Shown piece by piece: positions 15,723-24,190 of a stretch of 33,692 nucleotides of DNA. Below the pieces are notes generated by a model that did no database searches, was not told the origin of the DNA, and saw only the letters and a program-made list of their open reading frames with translations. The position numbers and the translations under genes are program-made. Position 1 is the stretch's first letter. Every line of letters starts with the position of its first letter. Source of the stretch: Merdiplasma sp905207905 (lineage in GTDB: Bacteria > Bacillota > Clostridia > Lachnospirales > Lachnospiraceae); NCBI GenBank assembly GCA_902475025.1, contig CABRXX010000025.1:1-33692 (forward strand), written 5' to 3'.

Positions 15723-18314
15723 TTATTTTGCGTCATACCAGCTTTCACCGGTGTGCATATCGATCTCCAGAGGCACCTCAAGTTTGGCTGCCCCCATCAT
15801 CTCTCTCTTCAAAATCTCTTTTACCTGATCCAGCTCCTCTTCCTTTGCTTCAATCAGAAGCTCATCATGCACCTGCAAAATCAGTCTGGAGTCAAGTTTC
15901 GCCTTTTTCAGTTCCTGATGTACCCGAACCATGGCAATCTTGATAATGTCTGCCGCCGTTCCCTGGATGGGCGAATTCATAGCTACCCGCTCTCCAAAAG
16001 AACGCTGCATAAAATTCCCGGATTTTAATTCCGGCACCGGACGCCGACGGCCAAATAAGGTGACCGCATACCCTTTTTCCTTTGCATCTGCCACAGCTGT
16101 GTCCAAAAAATTTTTGATTCCCGGATAGGTTTTAAAATACTGCTCAATATATTCCTGGGCTTCCTTTCTGGTAATGCTCAGATCCTGGCTCAGTCCAAAG
16201 GAACTGATGCCATATACGATTCCGAAATTCACCGCCTTGGCATTGCGCCGCTCCAGATCACTGACCTGATCCAAGGGCACATGAAATACCTGAGAAGCTG
16301 TGATGGCATGAATATCTCTGGCTTCCCGGTAAGCCTGAATCAACTGCTGATCCCCAGAGACATGGGCCAGCACCCGAAGCTCAATCTGGGAATAGTCTGC
16401 GTCCAGAAATACATAGCCCGGTTTTGGCACAAACACTTTCCGCAGCTGACGCCCCAGCTCCGTCCGCACCGGAATATTTTGCAGATTGGGATCCGCGCTG
16501 CTGATACGGCCGGTGGCTGTGATCGTCTGGTGAAACTTTCCATGGATTCTTCCATCCTGCCCAATAAAAGCAGAAAGCCCGTCTGCATAAGTGGATTTCA
16601 GTTTGGTAAGCTGCCGATACTCTAAGATCAGGGATACAAGGGGGTACTCCTGAGCCAGCTTCTCTAACACCTCGGCAGCTGTAGAATATCCGGTTTTCGT
16701 CTTTTTCCCATAGGGCATCTGCAGCTTTTCAAACAGGATCACACCCAACTGCTTGGGGGAATTGATGTTAAATTTTTCTCCCGCCAAATCATAGATTTCC
16801 TGTTCCAGCAAGGAGATGCGCACCTGCAGCCGCTCTCCGTAATCCTTCAGCTCCTGCCCCTTGACCAGGATTCCTTCCCGTTCCATATGGTAAAGCACAA
16901 ACACCAAGGGCATCTCGATCTCCCAAAAGAGCGACTCCATGCCAAGTTCCTTCAGCTTTTCTTCTATAGGCTGTCGGCTCTCCAGCGCTGTCAGAGCCTG
17001 ATATCCTGCCAATTTTGAAAGGGCCTCCGGCTCTTCTTCGCTGGCTTTCTCCAAAGACAGCTTTCCAAGCAGCTCCTCCCTGGAAGGGATCAATTTCTCC
17101 GTATATTCTCTGGCAATATCGTCATACGCATAATCATTTTTCAGGGGATTGATCAAATACGCACCGATCCCACTGTCAAAAAACAGATCCTGGGATCTTG
17201 TCTTCAGGAAAAAGAGCTGTTCCTTAAGGCCAAGGGTAACTGCCCTCTCCGCCCCATCCAGCACTCCCTCCAGCTTATCCAAAAGATACTCCTCTGTAAG
17301 AAATCCCTGAACAGGGAAAAATACTGCCTGATCTTTCTGCAAAGCCAGGGAAATTCCATAGAGGCGCTGATTTTCTATGACCAGATAAAAGCCAACCTCC
17401 CGGGTTCCGTCTGCCTGCTCAAAAAATGTTTCCGCCTCCCCAAGATCCGTAATATTCTGAAGCAGGACGCTCTCCTTCTTTTCCTCTGAAACACTGTCTG
17501 CAAAGCGGGAAAAGAAGTTCTTAATTCTGGCTTTCTCTAATTCCAACACAAAGGGGCTGTAGCGATCAATCGTGGCCAGCTCCTTGCTGAGTTTTGCCAG
17601 ATCGTAATGTTCTCTTAATGATTCTCTTGCCTTATTGGGCTTGATCTCCTCCAGATGCTGATATGCATTCTCAATGCTTCCAAATTGGCCAATGATCTTA
17701 GCCGCTGTCTTTTCTCCCACTCCCGGGATGCCCGGAATATTGTCAGAAGCATCCCCCATTAAAGCCTTCAGCTCAATGATCTGCACTGGAGTCACTCCAT
17801 ACTTTTCCAACACATCTTCTGTATGGTAATCTTCAATCTCTGTACCCGTCCGTTTTGTCTTAGGGATTCTGACGCAGGTAGTGTCGGAAGCCAGCTGCAG
17901 AAGATCCCTGTCCCCGGAGATCACAGAAACCAGAAGTCCCTTCTCCTCCATCTGTCTGGAAACAGTGCCAAGCAAATCATCTGCCTCATACCCTTCCAGC
18001 ATCATCAGAGGAATTCCCATAGCCTCCAGCATTTCCTTGATCACCGGAACCTGCTGACGCAGCTCCTCCGGCATGGGTTTTCTGGTACCTTTGTATTGTT
18101 CATAGAGCTTGTGACGGAAGGTGGGAGCTTTCAGGTCAAAGGCCACCGCCAGATACTCCGCCTGCTCTTCATCCAGGATCTTAAACATGATATTTAAAAA
18201 TCCGTACACACCGTTGGTGTGAAGCCCTTCCCCATTGGTCAAATCCGGTACCCCGTAAAAGGCCCGATTCAAAATACTATGCCCGTCAATCAGCACAATC
18301 TTTTCTTTTTCCAT
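15723..18314 (-). CDS. polA: DNA polymerase I, possibly shortened in frame between its exonuclease domains
   Basis: The 863-residue protein has the 5'-3' exonuclease domain (IVLIDGHSILNRAFYGVP, YEADDLLGT, GDASDNIPGIPGVGEKTA), a degenerate 3'-5' exonuclease-like domain, and a complete polymerase domain. The latter has ATGRISSADPNLQNIP, motif A DADYSQIELRVLAHVSGD, motif B RRNAKAVNFGIVYGIS and motif C LQVHDELLIEA. Near residue 265 (17512-17524) the text runs ELEKARIKNFFSRFAD, where related enzymes have about 15-20 more residues (a YTxEAYxLxKKLEFKN-like stretch). A sequence such as AAGAAC at both ends could have mediated an in-frame loss. CAGGAG precedes the ATG. It is cotranscribed with the gene at 18340. 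Confidence 0.9.
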   Translation of the reverse strand: MEKEKIVLIDGHSILNRAFYGVPDLTNGEGLHTNGVYGFLNIMFKILDEEQAEYLAVAFDLKAPTFRHKLYEQYKGTRKPMPEELRQQVPVIKEMLEAMGIPLMMLEGYEADDLLGTVSRQMEEKGLLVSVISGDRDLLQLASDTTCVRIPKTKRTGTEIEDYHTEDVLEKYGVTPVQIIELKALMGDASDNIPGIPGVGEKTAAKIIGQFGSIENAYQHLEEIKPNKARESLREHYDLAKLSKELATIDRYSPFVLELEKARIKNFFSRFADSVSEEKKESVLLQNITDLGEAETFFEQADGTREVGFYLVIENQRLYGISLALQKDQAVFFPVQGFLTEEYLLDKLEGVLDGAERAVTLGLKEQLFFLKTRSQDLFFDSGIGAYLINPLKNDYAYDDIAREYTEKLIPSREELLGKLSLEKASEEEPEALSKLAGYQALTALESRQPIEEKLKELGMESLFWEIEMPLVFVLYHMEREGILVKGQELKDYGERLQVRISLLEQEIYDLAGEKFNINSPKQLGVILFEKLQMPYGKKTKTGYSTAAEVLEKLAQEYPLVSLILEYRQLTKLKSTYADGLSAFIGQDGRIHGKFHQTITATGRISSADPNLQNIPVRTELGRQLRKVFVPKPGYVFLDADYSQIELRVLAHVSGDQQLIQAYREARDIHAITASQVFHVPLDQVSDLERRNAKAVNFGIVYGISSFGLSQDLSITRKEAQEYIEQYFKTYPGIKNFLDTAVADAKEKGYAVTLFGRRRPVPELKSGNFMQRSFGERVAMNSPIQGTAADIIKIAMVRVHQELKKAKLDSRLILQVHDELLIEAKEEELDQVKEILKREMMGAAKLEVPLEIDMHTGESWYDAK

Positions 18315-18339
18315 ATTTAAAAACTCCTGTCTGGTAATA

Positions 18340-18894
18340 TTATTTCCCCATGTTTTCCTCTGGCACGGTTCCCTGCGTCATCTCCTGCTTCTCCTTTGGC
18401 GTCTCTGTGCGGGTATCCTCCCGGGCCTTCCCCGGAAGTTCCGTCTGGGTTTCCTGCTGACGCTCTGCTTCAGCGATTTTTTTCGGCGTGGGTTTCACAC
18501 TGTGCTCCCGCTCATACATCCATTTATAAATAGTGGTTCCCTGACTTCCCTTTTCTCCCCGCAATTCAACCCCCGTAATCACCGCGCCTATCAAAAGCAG
18601 CTCTGCAAGCACAATCACAGCGCAGCGAAACAGGCGATACGTCTTTCTCACCCGAAGATATCTCCTGGAATTTTTAATATCTTTTTTCAGCTTTTCTTTG
18701 AAATCATATTCTTCTGCCTCCGACTCCTCCAAGGCAGCCCCTCCTAAGGTTTCGTAGATAAAAAAGTAGATCTCCAGTTCATCGTAGCACTCCCTGCAGT
18801 TTTCCACATGATCCAGAAACTGCTCTAGCTGCTTATCCGAAAGCTCTTTCTCCAAATAAGGTTTTACAAGCTTCTGCGCTTCTATACACTTCAT
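18340..18894 (-). CDS. Anti-sigma-factor-like zinc-finger membrane protein
   Basis: The 184-residue product starts MKCIEAQKLVKPYLEKELSD and carries a zf-HC2-like motif (HVENCRECYDELE). One transmembrane segment (FRCAVIVLAELLLIGAVITG) lies near residue 105, followed by an external tail rich in Thr, Glu, Gln and Pro. This is the shape of an anti-sigma factor, but no sigma factor gene is adjacent, so the role is inferred. I chose ATG 18894 for its GGGAGAAG ribosome site; an upstream ATG at 18939 adds 15 residues. polA starts 25 bp downstream. Confidence 0.7.
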   Translation of the reverse strand: MKCIEAQKLVKPYLEKELSDKQLEQFLDHVENCRECYDELEIYFFIYETLGGAALEESEAEEYDFKEKLKKDIKNSRRYLRVRKTYRLFRCAVIVLAELLLIGAVITGVELRGEKGSQGTTIYKWMYEREHSVKPTPKKIAEAERQQETQTELPGKAREDTRTETPKEKQEMTQGTVPEENMGK

Positions 18895-19070
18895 CTGCAC
18901 TTCTCCCTCATAAATCCCAGGGCTGGAGCTTTTCCCCATGCCGCTGACACTATTAACATTTTAATGCTTTCCGGTCAAAGTTACAACTATTATTTTGCAG
19001 CCCCTTCCGCCTGGGCCTTGTCGCTTCGGCGGCATCTTCCCAGCCCGCCGCAGTGCGATCCTGCCAAGCA

Positions 19071-19109
19071 TTTTTGTTTCATAGGAAGGAATTTCCTATG
19101 AAACAAAAA
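19071..19109. repeat. Perfect 17-bp inverted repeat after the tRNA terminator
   Basis: TTTTTGTTTCATAGGAA and its exact complement flank a 5-base spacer. On either strand the 3' arm ends in A rather than T, so it is not a standard terminator. It lies directly after the tRNA-Leu terminator. Confidence 0.6.
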
Positions 19110-19150
19110 GATCCCGAAAATCTGATCTTCTCTCAGACTTTCGGGATCTT
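19108..19150 (-). terminator. Intrinsic terminator of tRNA-Leu
   Basis: On the minus strand AAGATCCCGAAAGTCTGA pairs with TCAGATTTTCGGGATCTT (one mismatch) around a short loop, followed by TTTTTG. It begins four bases after the tRNA 3' end. Confidence 0.85.
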
Positions 19151-19153
19151 CAC

Positions 19154-19236
19154 TGCCGGCAATGGGACTTGAACCCATACGTGGTTGCCCACAACAGATT
19201 TTGAGTCTGCCTCGTCTGCCATTCCGACACGCCGGC
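19154..19236 (-). tRNA. tRNA-Leu (anticodon CAA)
   Basis: An 83-nt gene folds as a class II tRNA. The acceptor stem GCCGGCG pairs with TGCCGGC plus discriminator A, the T arm is ATGGG-TTCAAGT-CCCAT and the anticodon loop CTCAAAA gives anticodon CAA (reads UUG). A long variable arm (TGTGGGCAACCACG) is typical of leucine tRNAs. CCA is not encoded. Confidence 0.95.
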
Positions 19237-19262
19237 ATGCTTTGCTTTCGCAAGCAAAGCCT

Positions 19263-19291
19263 ATTCTAGCACAAAACAATCAAAAATGCAA
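19263..19291 (-). promoter_or_regulatory. Promoter of tRNA-Leu
   Basis: Minus strand TTGCAT (19291-19286) and TAGAAT (19268-19263) with a 17-bp spacer, 27 bp before the tRNA. A 9-bp hairpin (GCTTTGCTT/AAGCAAAGC, 19240-19261) sits between promoter and tRNA and could be in the precursor leader or end lysA transcription. Confidence 0.65.
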
Positions 19292-19292
19292 G

Positions 19293-20561
19293 CTAATATT
19301 TGATTTTTTTCTCAAATTCAAAACAATCAAAGGTAGCAAAATAATCTTTTGCCGTCTCGGCCCTGCGGATCAACTGAGTGGTCCCATCCTCTTTCAAAAG
19401 AACTTCCGCGGATCTTAAACGTCCATTATAATTATATCCCATGGCAAAACCGTGAGCTCCGGTATCATGGATCACCAGAATATCTCCCATATCGATCTTC
19501 GGCAGCATCCGGTCAATGGCAAATTTATCATTGTTCTCACAGAGAGAGCCCGTCACATCGTATTTGTGATCTGGCGCCATCTTTTCCTTGCCCATCACCG
19601 TAATATGGTGATAAGCGCCATACATGGCAGGACGCATCAGATTCACGGCACAGGCATCCACTCCGATATATTCCTTATGAATATGCTTTTCATGAATCGC
19701 TGTGGTCACAAGACAGCCATAGGGGCCTGTCATATAACGGCCCAGTTCTGTGTAGATCGCCACATCTCCCATTCCTTCCGGAACCAGAATCTCTTCATAC
19801 GCTCTGCGCACTCCTTCTCCGATCACCATAATGTCGTTGGCTTCCTGATCCGGCAAGTAGGGGATGCCGATGCCTCCGGAAAGATTCACAAAACCAATAT
19901 GTACCCCTGTCTCTTTATGAAGCTTCACCGCCAGCTCAAACAGTTCCCTGGCCAACATGGGATAATATTCATTCGTCACAGTATTGCTCACCAGAAATGC
20001 ATGGATACCAAAATTCTCCACGCCCCGCTCCTTCATCATCCGGAAGGCTTCCACCATCTGTGCCTCCGTCATTCCATATTTGGAATCCCCGGGATTGTCC
20101 ATAATGTCATTACTGATCTTAAACACTCCGCCCGGATTATATCGGCAGCACATGGTTTTTGGCAGGCCGCCTAGCGTCTCCTCCACAATTTTTACATGAG
20201 TCAGGTCATCCAGATTGATGATAGCTCCCAGCTCTGCTGCCTTTTGAAATTCCTCTCTTGGAGTATCATTGGAAGAAAACATAATGTCATGTCCCTTGAT
20301 ATCCAAAGCCTCGGATAGCATCAGTTCTGTCATGGAAGAGCAGTCGCAGCCGCAGCCGCATTCCCTCAGAATATCAATAATAAAAGGATTGGGATTTGCC
20401 TTTACTGCAAAATATTCTTTAAAACCGGGATTCCAGGAAAATGCTTCATACAGCTTTTTGGCGTTTTCCCGGATCCCCTTTTCGTCATATAGATGAAAGG
20501 GCGTTGGATATGTTTTTACGATCTCTTTGATCTGCTCATTAGTCACAAACGGTTTTTTCAT
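19293..20561 (-). CDS. lysA: Diaminopimelate decarboxylase (LysA-type)
   Basis: This is a fold-type III PLP enzyme of 422 residues. The PLP lysine is in EYFAVKANPNP near residue 54. Other conserved parts are CGCDCSSMTELMLSEA, FSSNDTP, CRYNPGG, FVNLSGGIGIPY (phosphate-binding glycines), YTELGRYM, and the second-subunit motif GSLCENNDKF with the catalytic cysteine, then DTGAHGFAMGYNYNGRLR. It would convert meso-diaminopimelate to lysine. The GxCE..D motif supports a diaminopimelate or related decarboxylase, though a carboxynorspermidine-type relative cannot be fully excluded. It has its own promoter and GGAGG ribosome site. Confidence 0.88.
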   Translation of the reverse strand: MKKPFVTNEQIKEIVKTYPTPFHLYDEKGIRENAKKLYEAFSWNPGFKEYFAVKANPNPFIIDILRECGCGCDCSSMTELMLSEALDIKGHDIMFSSNDTPREEFQKAAELGAIINLDDLTHVKIVEETLGGLPKTMCCRYNPGGVFKISNDIMDNPGDSKYGMTEAQMVEAFRMMKERGVENFGIHAFLVSNTVTNEYYPMLARELFELAVKLHKETGVHIGFVNLSGGIGIPYLPDQEANDIMVIGEGVRRAYEEILVPEGMGDVAIYTELGRYMTGPYGCLVTTAIHEKHIHKEYIGVDACAVNLMRPAMYGAYHHITVMGKEKMAPDHKYDVTGSLCENNDKFAIDRMLPKIDMGDILVIHDTGAHGFAMGYNYNGRLRSAEVLLKEDGTTQLIRRAETAKDYFATFDCFEFEKKIKY

Positions 20562-20598
20562 AGCGTCCTCCTGCCTTTTGTTTTCTCATTCCTGAATC

Positions 20599-20627
20599 AC
20601 TATACTTCAAGCTCACCCTTCTGTCAA
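20599..20627 (-). promoter_or_regulatory. Sigma-A promoter of lysA
   Basis: Minus strand TTGACA (20627-20622) and TATAGT (20604-20599) with a 17-bp spacer, 38 bp before the start codon. The short leader leaves no room for a lysine riboswitch. Confidence 0.8.
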
Positions 20628-20707
20628 CTAAAAATGCTTTTTTATTAATAAAAATACAAAAAGCCATCCTGTCCCATTCGCGTTCAAAGCAACAAACAAA
20701 CGCTGTC

Positions 20708-22756
20708 TCAGGGCTGCTCTGCACCGCTGAACAAGGAGTTTACTCTATGCTTCCAGTCTGTGAGATGATTATACTGGAGAATATTGTATTCATTCAGAAG
20801 TTCCTGATTTTTCTCATCCGTCTCTGAATAGCTGTGATAGACCCCTTCCGTATCCATATAGGTTCCCGCGCAGATCACCGGGAGGCTTTCCCGAAGCTTC
20901 AGCAGATACTCCTGGTAGGGCGTCAGCGGAAGATTCAGACGATCCAGAAGATAAGCTCCCAGATAGTTGACGCTGGTCATCTCCATACTCTCATCTTTCT
21001 CCAGCCCGAAATTACTCCACATCAAAAACGGCACCTGATAGGACTTCTGGTACTCCTCAAGAGAAGACTCCTGATCATACCCTGTAATCCGGGCTATCAC
21101 ATTCGTAATATAGTCAGAAGGCATATGGTCCCCAAACATCAGGATCACTGTAGGTTCCTCCACCTGCTCAAAATAAGAAATCAGCTGTTCAAAAGCTTTG
21201 TCCGACTCCTGAATCAGAGTAAGATATTTCTCTGCGGCCTGGATACTGGTGCTGGTAGAAGTAAAATCAGTCAGCTCAATGGTGGGATAAAAGCCAGGAT
21301 AATCTTTGCTGTATCCGCTGTGGTTCTGCATGGTCACCTCAAAAATAAACTGACGCTCTCCCGGATCCTTATTCTCAAATACTTCGATAATCTTATCAAA
21401 GGCAGACTGATCGCTGACATAATTGCGGATATACTCTGCATCCGGAAACGCATCAATATCCAAAAATTCATCAAATCCAAGAAGTGGGTATACCGTATCC
21501 CGATCCCATCCGGAACCCAAATAGGGGTGCATGCCGATAGTGGCATACCCCAAATCCCTCAAATGGGTGGCCAGGGTAGGCACAGCGTCTTTAATATACT
21601 GCTGGAATACCACGCTTCCTGCCGGAAGAAAAGCCATGGAGTCTCCGCTTAAAAATTCATACTCTGTGTTAGCGGTATTCCCTCCTTTGACGGACACCAT
21701 CAGCCTTCCGCTGGTATGTTCTTCCATCATCTTCCGGAAGAAAGGCATATAGTCCTCATTCGTTCCAAACTCCCCCAGATAGGACAAATCCGTAAACGCT
21801 TCATTCATCACCACAATAATATTGGGTGCCTTGGCAAGATTAAATTCCGAAGAAGCAGCCGTTCCTTCCTCCTTCTCCTGGGCAGAGCCTTCGCCTGAAA
21901 CACCGGTCTTTTCGCCTTCCACCCCCTCGGCGCTTGCCGCTGCCCCGATCTGCTGCACACGCTCCAGGGAATATCCCTCCGGCTCTTCAATATTGATCAA
22001 ATGCAGATTTCCTACAAAGGCGGCCACAAATCCATTATTCCGATAGCGCACCGTCGGAGTAAACAGCGTCTGATCCATTCCTAACGCATCCTTGACGCTC
22101 TTTTCCTGCAACGCCCCTCCTGCCGCCAAAAGCCCGGCTATGCAGACTACTCCGGGTACAAGACGAAGCGGAAGTTTTTTCACAGTCAAAGTATTTTTCC
22201 ATCCTGCCAGAAGCAAAAATACAAATCCGAAGGTAACAAATAACAGACGCCAGGTAATATCGTATGTATAATTATCCGCCACAGAAGCAGCAGTGCCCAA
22301 AGACAGAAGATCCCAGGGAACAATCGGGGATGAGCGGAACTCAATAACAAAATAGTTCACCAGCCCAAGAATCATAGAAAACAATGTGGCAATAGTATAC
22401 CCCCACCGGAAACTTCCCAGCAAAAATGCCAATGCCAGGTAGAACAGATAAAAAAATACCCCATTCACAAGGATCATCATAGGATACATTCTCCAGGGAT
22501 CACAGGTATACCACTGAAGCAGCCAAAGAGATGCGAATGGCACTGCCAGCGCAGTAAGAATACTCAAAATCTTTCCAAAGCGGTACTTCAAAGCCAGAAT
22601 CAGTCCGGCAGCCACCGCAAGCACTGCTGCCAGCAAAAACCAGGATCCATGAAAGCCTTCCGTCTTTGCCGCAAAAAAAATAAGAACCAGCATTGTAGCA
22701 GAAAGAATGCATGAGCCTGCCATGCATCCCTTTCTTATATCAAATATATTTTTCAT
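20708..22756 (-). CDS. LTA-synthase-like sulfatase-fold membrane protein
   Basis: This 682-residue protein has about five N-terminal transmembrane helices (residues ~10-190), then a Glu/Ser-rich linker, then an extracellular alkaline-phosphatase-superfamily domain. That domain contains IIVVMNEAFTDLSYLG (metal-binding Glu), KGGNTANTEYEFLSGDSM (likely nucleophile Thr), MHPYLGSGWDRDTVYPLLGF and MFGDHMPSDY (metal-binding Asp-His). This layout matches LtaS-type phosphoglycerol transferases; the real acceptor is unknown. It lies 22 bp after the rhomboid-like gene with a GAGGAG ribosome site, so the two are cotranscribed. Confidence 0.87.
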   Translation of the reverse strand: MKNIFDIRKGCMAGSCILSATMLVLIFFAAKTEGFHGSWFLLAAVLAVAAGLILALKYRFGKILSILTALAVPFASLWLLQWYTCDPWRMYPMMILVNGVFFYLFYLALAFLLGSFRWGYTIATLFSMILGLVNYFVIEFRSSPIVPWDLLSLGTAASVADNYTYDITWRLLFVTFGFVFLLLAGWKNTLTVKKLPLRLVPGVVCIAGLLAAGGALQEKSVKDALGMDQTLFTPTVRYRNNGFVAAFVGNLHLINIEEPEGYSLERVQQIGAAASAEGVEGEKTGVSGEGSAQEKEEGTAASSEFNLAKAPNIIVVMNEAFTDLSYLGEFGTNEDYMPFFRKMMEEHTSGRLMVSVKGGNTANTEYEFLSGDSMAFLPAGSVVFQQYIKDAVPTLATHLRDLGYATIGMHPYLGSGWDRDTVYPLLGFDEFLDIDAFPDAEYIRNYVSDQSAFDKIIEVFENKDPGERQFIFEVTMQNHSGYSKDYPGFYPTIELTDFTSTSTSIQAAEKYLTLIQESDKAFEQLISYFEQVEEPTVILMFGDHMPSDYITNVIARITGYDQESSLEEYQKSYQVPFLMWSNFGLEKDESMEMTSVNYLGAYLLDRLNLPLTPYQEYLLKLRESLPVICAGTYMDTEGVYHSYSETDEKNQELLNEYNILQYNHLTDWKHRVNSLFSGAEQP

Positions 22757-22778
22757 TTCTTCTCCTCTTTCTGTAACA

Positions 22779-23564
22779 TCAGTGACGCTTTACATGTTCG
22801 TGGGTAAAGAGATGATCCTGGCAGTATTCATACTCTCCGTCACATTTGGAACAGTACCGGAATTCCAGATGATCTCCATCTAACTCTGTCCGTCCGCAGA
22901 CCGCACACTTATGCCTCGGAACACCGGCCTTCGGAGCTGCCTTGGTCGCTGCCCGCTTAAATTCCTGTTTTCGGTGTATCTCTTTGAGCAGGGAAACAAG
23001 GATGGCTACCTTGCCCACCCAACTGGTCTGTACAAATTCATATACAATAAATACGCCGTAAAGCAGCCCCATCCATTTGATCTTTATGGGAATCAGGAAA
23101 TACAGCATTACTTCCATATCGGGATAGCTGGCCGCAAATGCCAGGAAAATAGACATATTAATATAGTAGGTAGAAAAAAACAGACCGCCGAAGCGGACAT
23201 TTCCACCCAGGATAAAATACAGCAAAAATGCTCCAAGCACCGTAAAAATAACGCCGCTTAAAATATAAACATTAAACCGGAAAGCTCCCCAAGTGCGCTC
23301 CAGAGTCTTTCCCAGAGAATAATAGAAAAACAGCATGATTACAGTGAACAGGCTCAGGCTCTCTGGCGGAATAATCAGCCAGGTAACCAGTCTCCATATC
23401 TGACCGTGTAAAATATCATACGGCTCCAGGGTCAGATAATTTAAAAAGCCAGGCTGCAGCACCATCAGGGTATAGCCGATGGCGTACAGGACAATAATCA
23501 TCATGGGAAGATTATTCAGCGCATACTTTCCATACTTACGCTCCATCTTATTTAAAAAATTCAT
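22779..23564 (-). CDS. Rhomboid-like membrane protein with C-terminal zinc ribbon
   Basis: The 261-residue protein has about six hydrophobic segments with rhomboid-like order (ILHGQIWRLVTWLIIPPE, YYSLGKTLERTWGAFRFNVY) but no visible GxSG serine motif, so protease activity is doubtful. The C terminus is a zinc ribbon (CAVCGRTEL ... CSKCDGEYEYC) ending in a His-rich tail. At 22984-22989 the text reads VSLLKEIHRKQEF, where relatives as I recall them carry about 18 more residues (another hydrophobic stretch and RISP), so this may be an in-frame internal loss of about 54 bp. The AAAGGA ribosome site and a consensus promoter lie upstream. Confidence 0.7.
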   Translation of the reverse strand: MNFLNKMERKYGKYALNNLPMMIIVLYAIGYTLMVLQPGFLNYLTLEPYDILHGQIWRLVTWLIIPPESLSLFTVIMLFFYYSLGKTLERTWGAFRFNVYILSGVIFTVLGAFLLYFILGGNVRFGGLFFSTYYINMSIFLAFAASYPDMEVMLYFLIPIKIKWMGLLYGVFIVYEFVQTSWVGKVAILVSLLKEIHRKQEFKRAATKAAPKAGVPRHKCAVCGRTELDGDHLEFRYCSKCDGEYEYCQDHLFTHEHVKRH

Positions 23565-23618
23565 ATCCGTTCCTTTCTATACATATAAGGTTTTTATATA
23601 GGCTTTACCTAAAAGCCT

Positions 23619-23647
23619 ATTATAGAATTCCTCATTTTATTTGTCAA
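23619..23647 (-). promoter_or_regulatory. Consensus sigma-A promoter of the rhomboid-like/LTA-synthase operon
   Basis: Minus strand TTGACA (23647-23642) and TATAAT (23624-23619) with a 17-bp spacer. A hairpin in the leader (ATAGGCTTT/AAAGCCTAT, 23598-23620) follows at once; no T run comes after it, so an attenuator is not evident. Confidence 0.85.
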
Positions 23648-23789
23648 TGTGCCCAGAGCGTATTTATAATTATTTCACTTTTCCCCTCTCCTTTCCCCTA
23701 CTTCCCTTTTCTATTTTATTTTTTGTTTTACTTTTCTATTTCTAAAATCCGTTTCACCCTCTTCCCCAAAATCCTTTTCCAGAATTCTA

Positions 23790-23818
23790 TTGAAAACCCA
23801 GGGATCTTTTACTATAAT
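23790..23818 (+). promoter_or_regulatory. Sigma-A promoter reading toward aroC
   Basis: TTGAAA (23790-23795) and TATAAT (23813-23818) with a 17-bp spacer on the plus strand. The next plus-strand gene is aroC at 24286, so the transcript would have a leader of about 460 nt that includes the whole inverted-repeat element. The ~110 bp before the promoter are unusually pyrimidine-rich. Confidence 0.65.
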
Positions 23819-23967
23819 GATTAAGATCTTTCAAAATGCCCGAGGAATTGTTTTGGCTTCGCACTTCCTCGTTTCTGCCTACATCCGGATATCGCGGCTC
23901 CTAACGCTCCGCTTTATTTCGGTGAATGTTAGCATCCGTGTAGCATCCGTGTACAAGAGACAATACA

Positions 23968-24075
23968 GTCAGAAAAGAGCTGATTTCGTTTCCTGTCTGT
24001 GTTGCTTTCTCTCTGCGTACGTCCAGTACGCATCGTTCAAGCGCCTTGCAGGAAGCGAAATTAGTTCTTTCTGAC
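23968..24075 (-). repeat. 108-bp hairpin unit, copy 1 (minus orientation)
   Basis: The ends GTCAGAAA/TTTCTGAC extend into a ~27-bp stem (23968-23995 with 24049-24075, few mismatches). The inner hairpin is TGCGTAC-GTCCA-GTACGCA (24014-24032). Read on the minus strand it contains CTGCAAGGCG and the loop ACTGGACGT, matching copy 2 in layout although the outer arm sequence differs. Confidence 0.7.
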
Positions 24076-24082
24076 TCCAAGA

Positions 24083-24190
24083 CCTCAGCCATAGCGATTT
24101 GCTGAATTTGCAAGGCGGACGATAGAAGCGTATTGGACATACGCTGATTGAGGACAACGCAGAAAATTCAGCAAATCTCATGGCTTGAGG
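24083..24190 (+). repeat. 108-bp hairpin unit, copy 2 (plus orientation)
   Basis: Outer arms CCTCAGCCAT ... ATGGCTTGAGG and GATTTGCTGAATTT/AAATTCAGCAAATC form the stem. The core reads TTGCAAGGCGGACGAT, then hairpin GCGTAT-TGGAC-ATACGC (24128-24144), then GAGGACAACGCAG. Core and length are shared with copy 1, whereas the arms are different but still complementary. Confidence 0.7.

Noticed and set aside
19071..19109. Perfect hairpin as a second tRNA terminator
   Set aside because: The 3' arm ends in A on both strands; no T run follows, and a good terminator lies just before it.
18990..19253. 87-codon ORF across the tRNA
   Set aside because: It overlaps the tRNA-Leu gene and its terminator; not a plausible protein.
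20562..20640. Lysine riboswitch before lysA
   Set aside because: The promoter is only 38 bp before the start codon, leaving no room for a riboswitch.
23790..24140. ORFs of 70-94 codons inside the inverted-repeat region upstream of aroC
   Set aside because: They cross the hairpin arms on both strands, lack ribosome sites and have low-complexity, Cys/Ser-rich translations.
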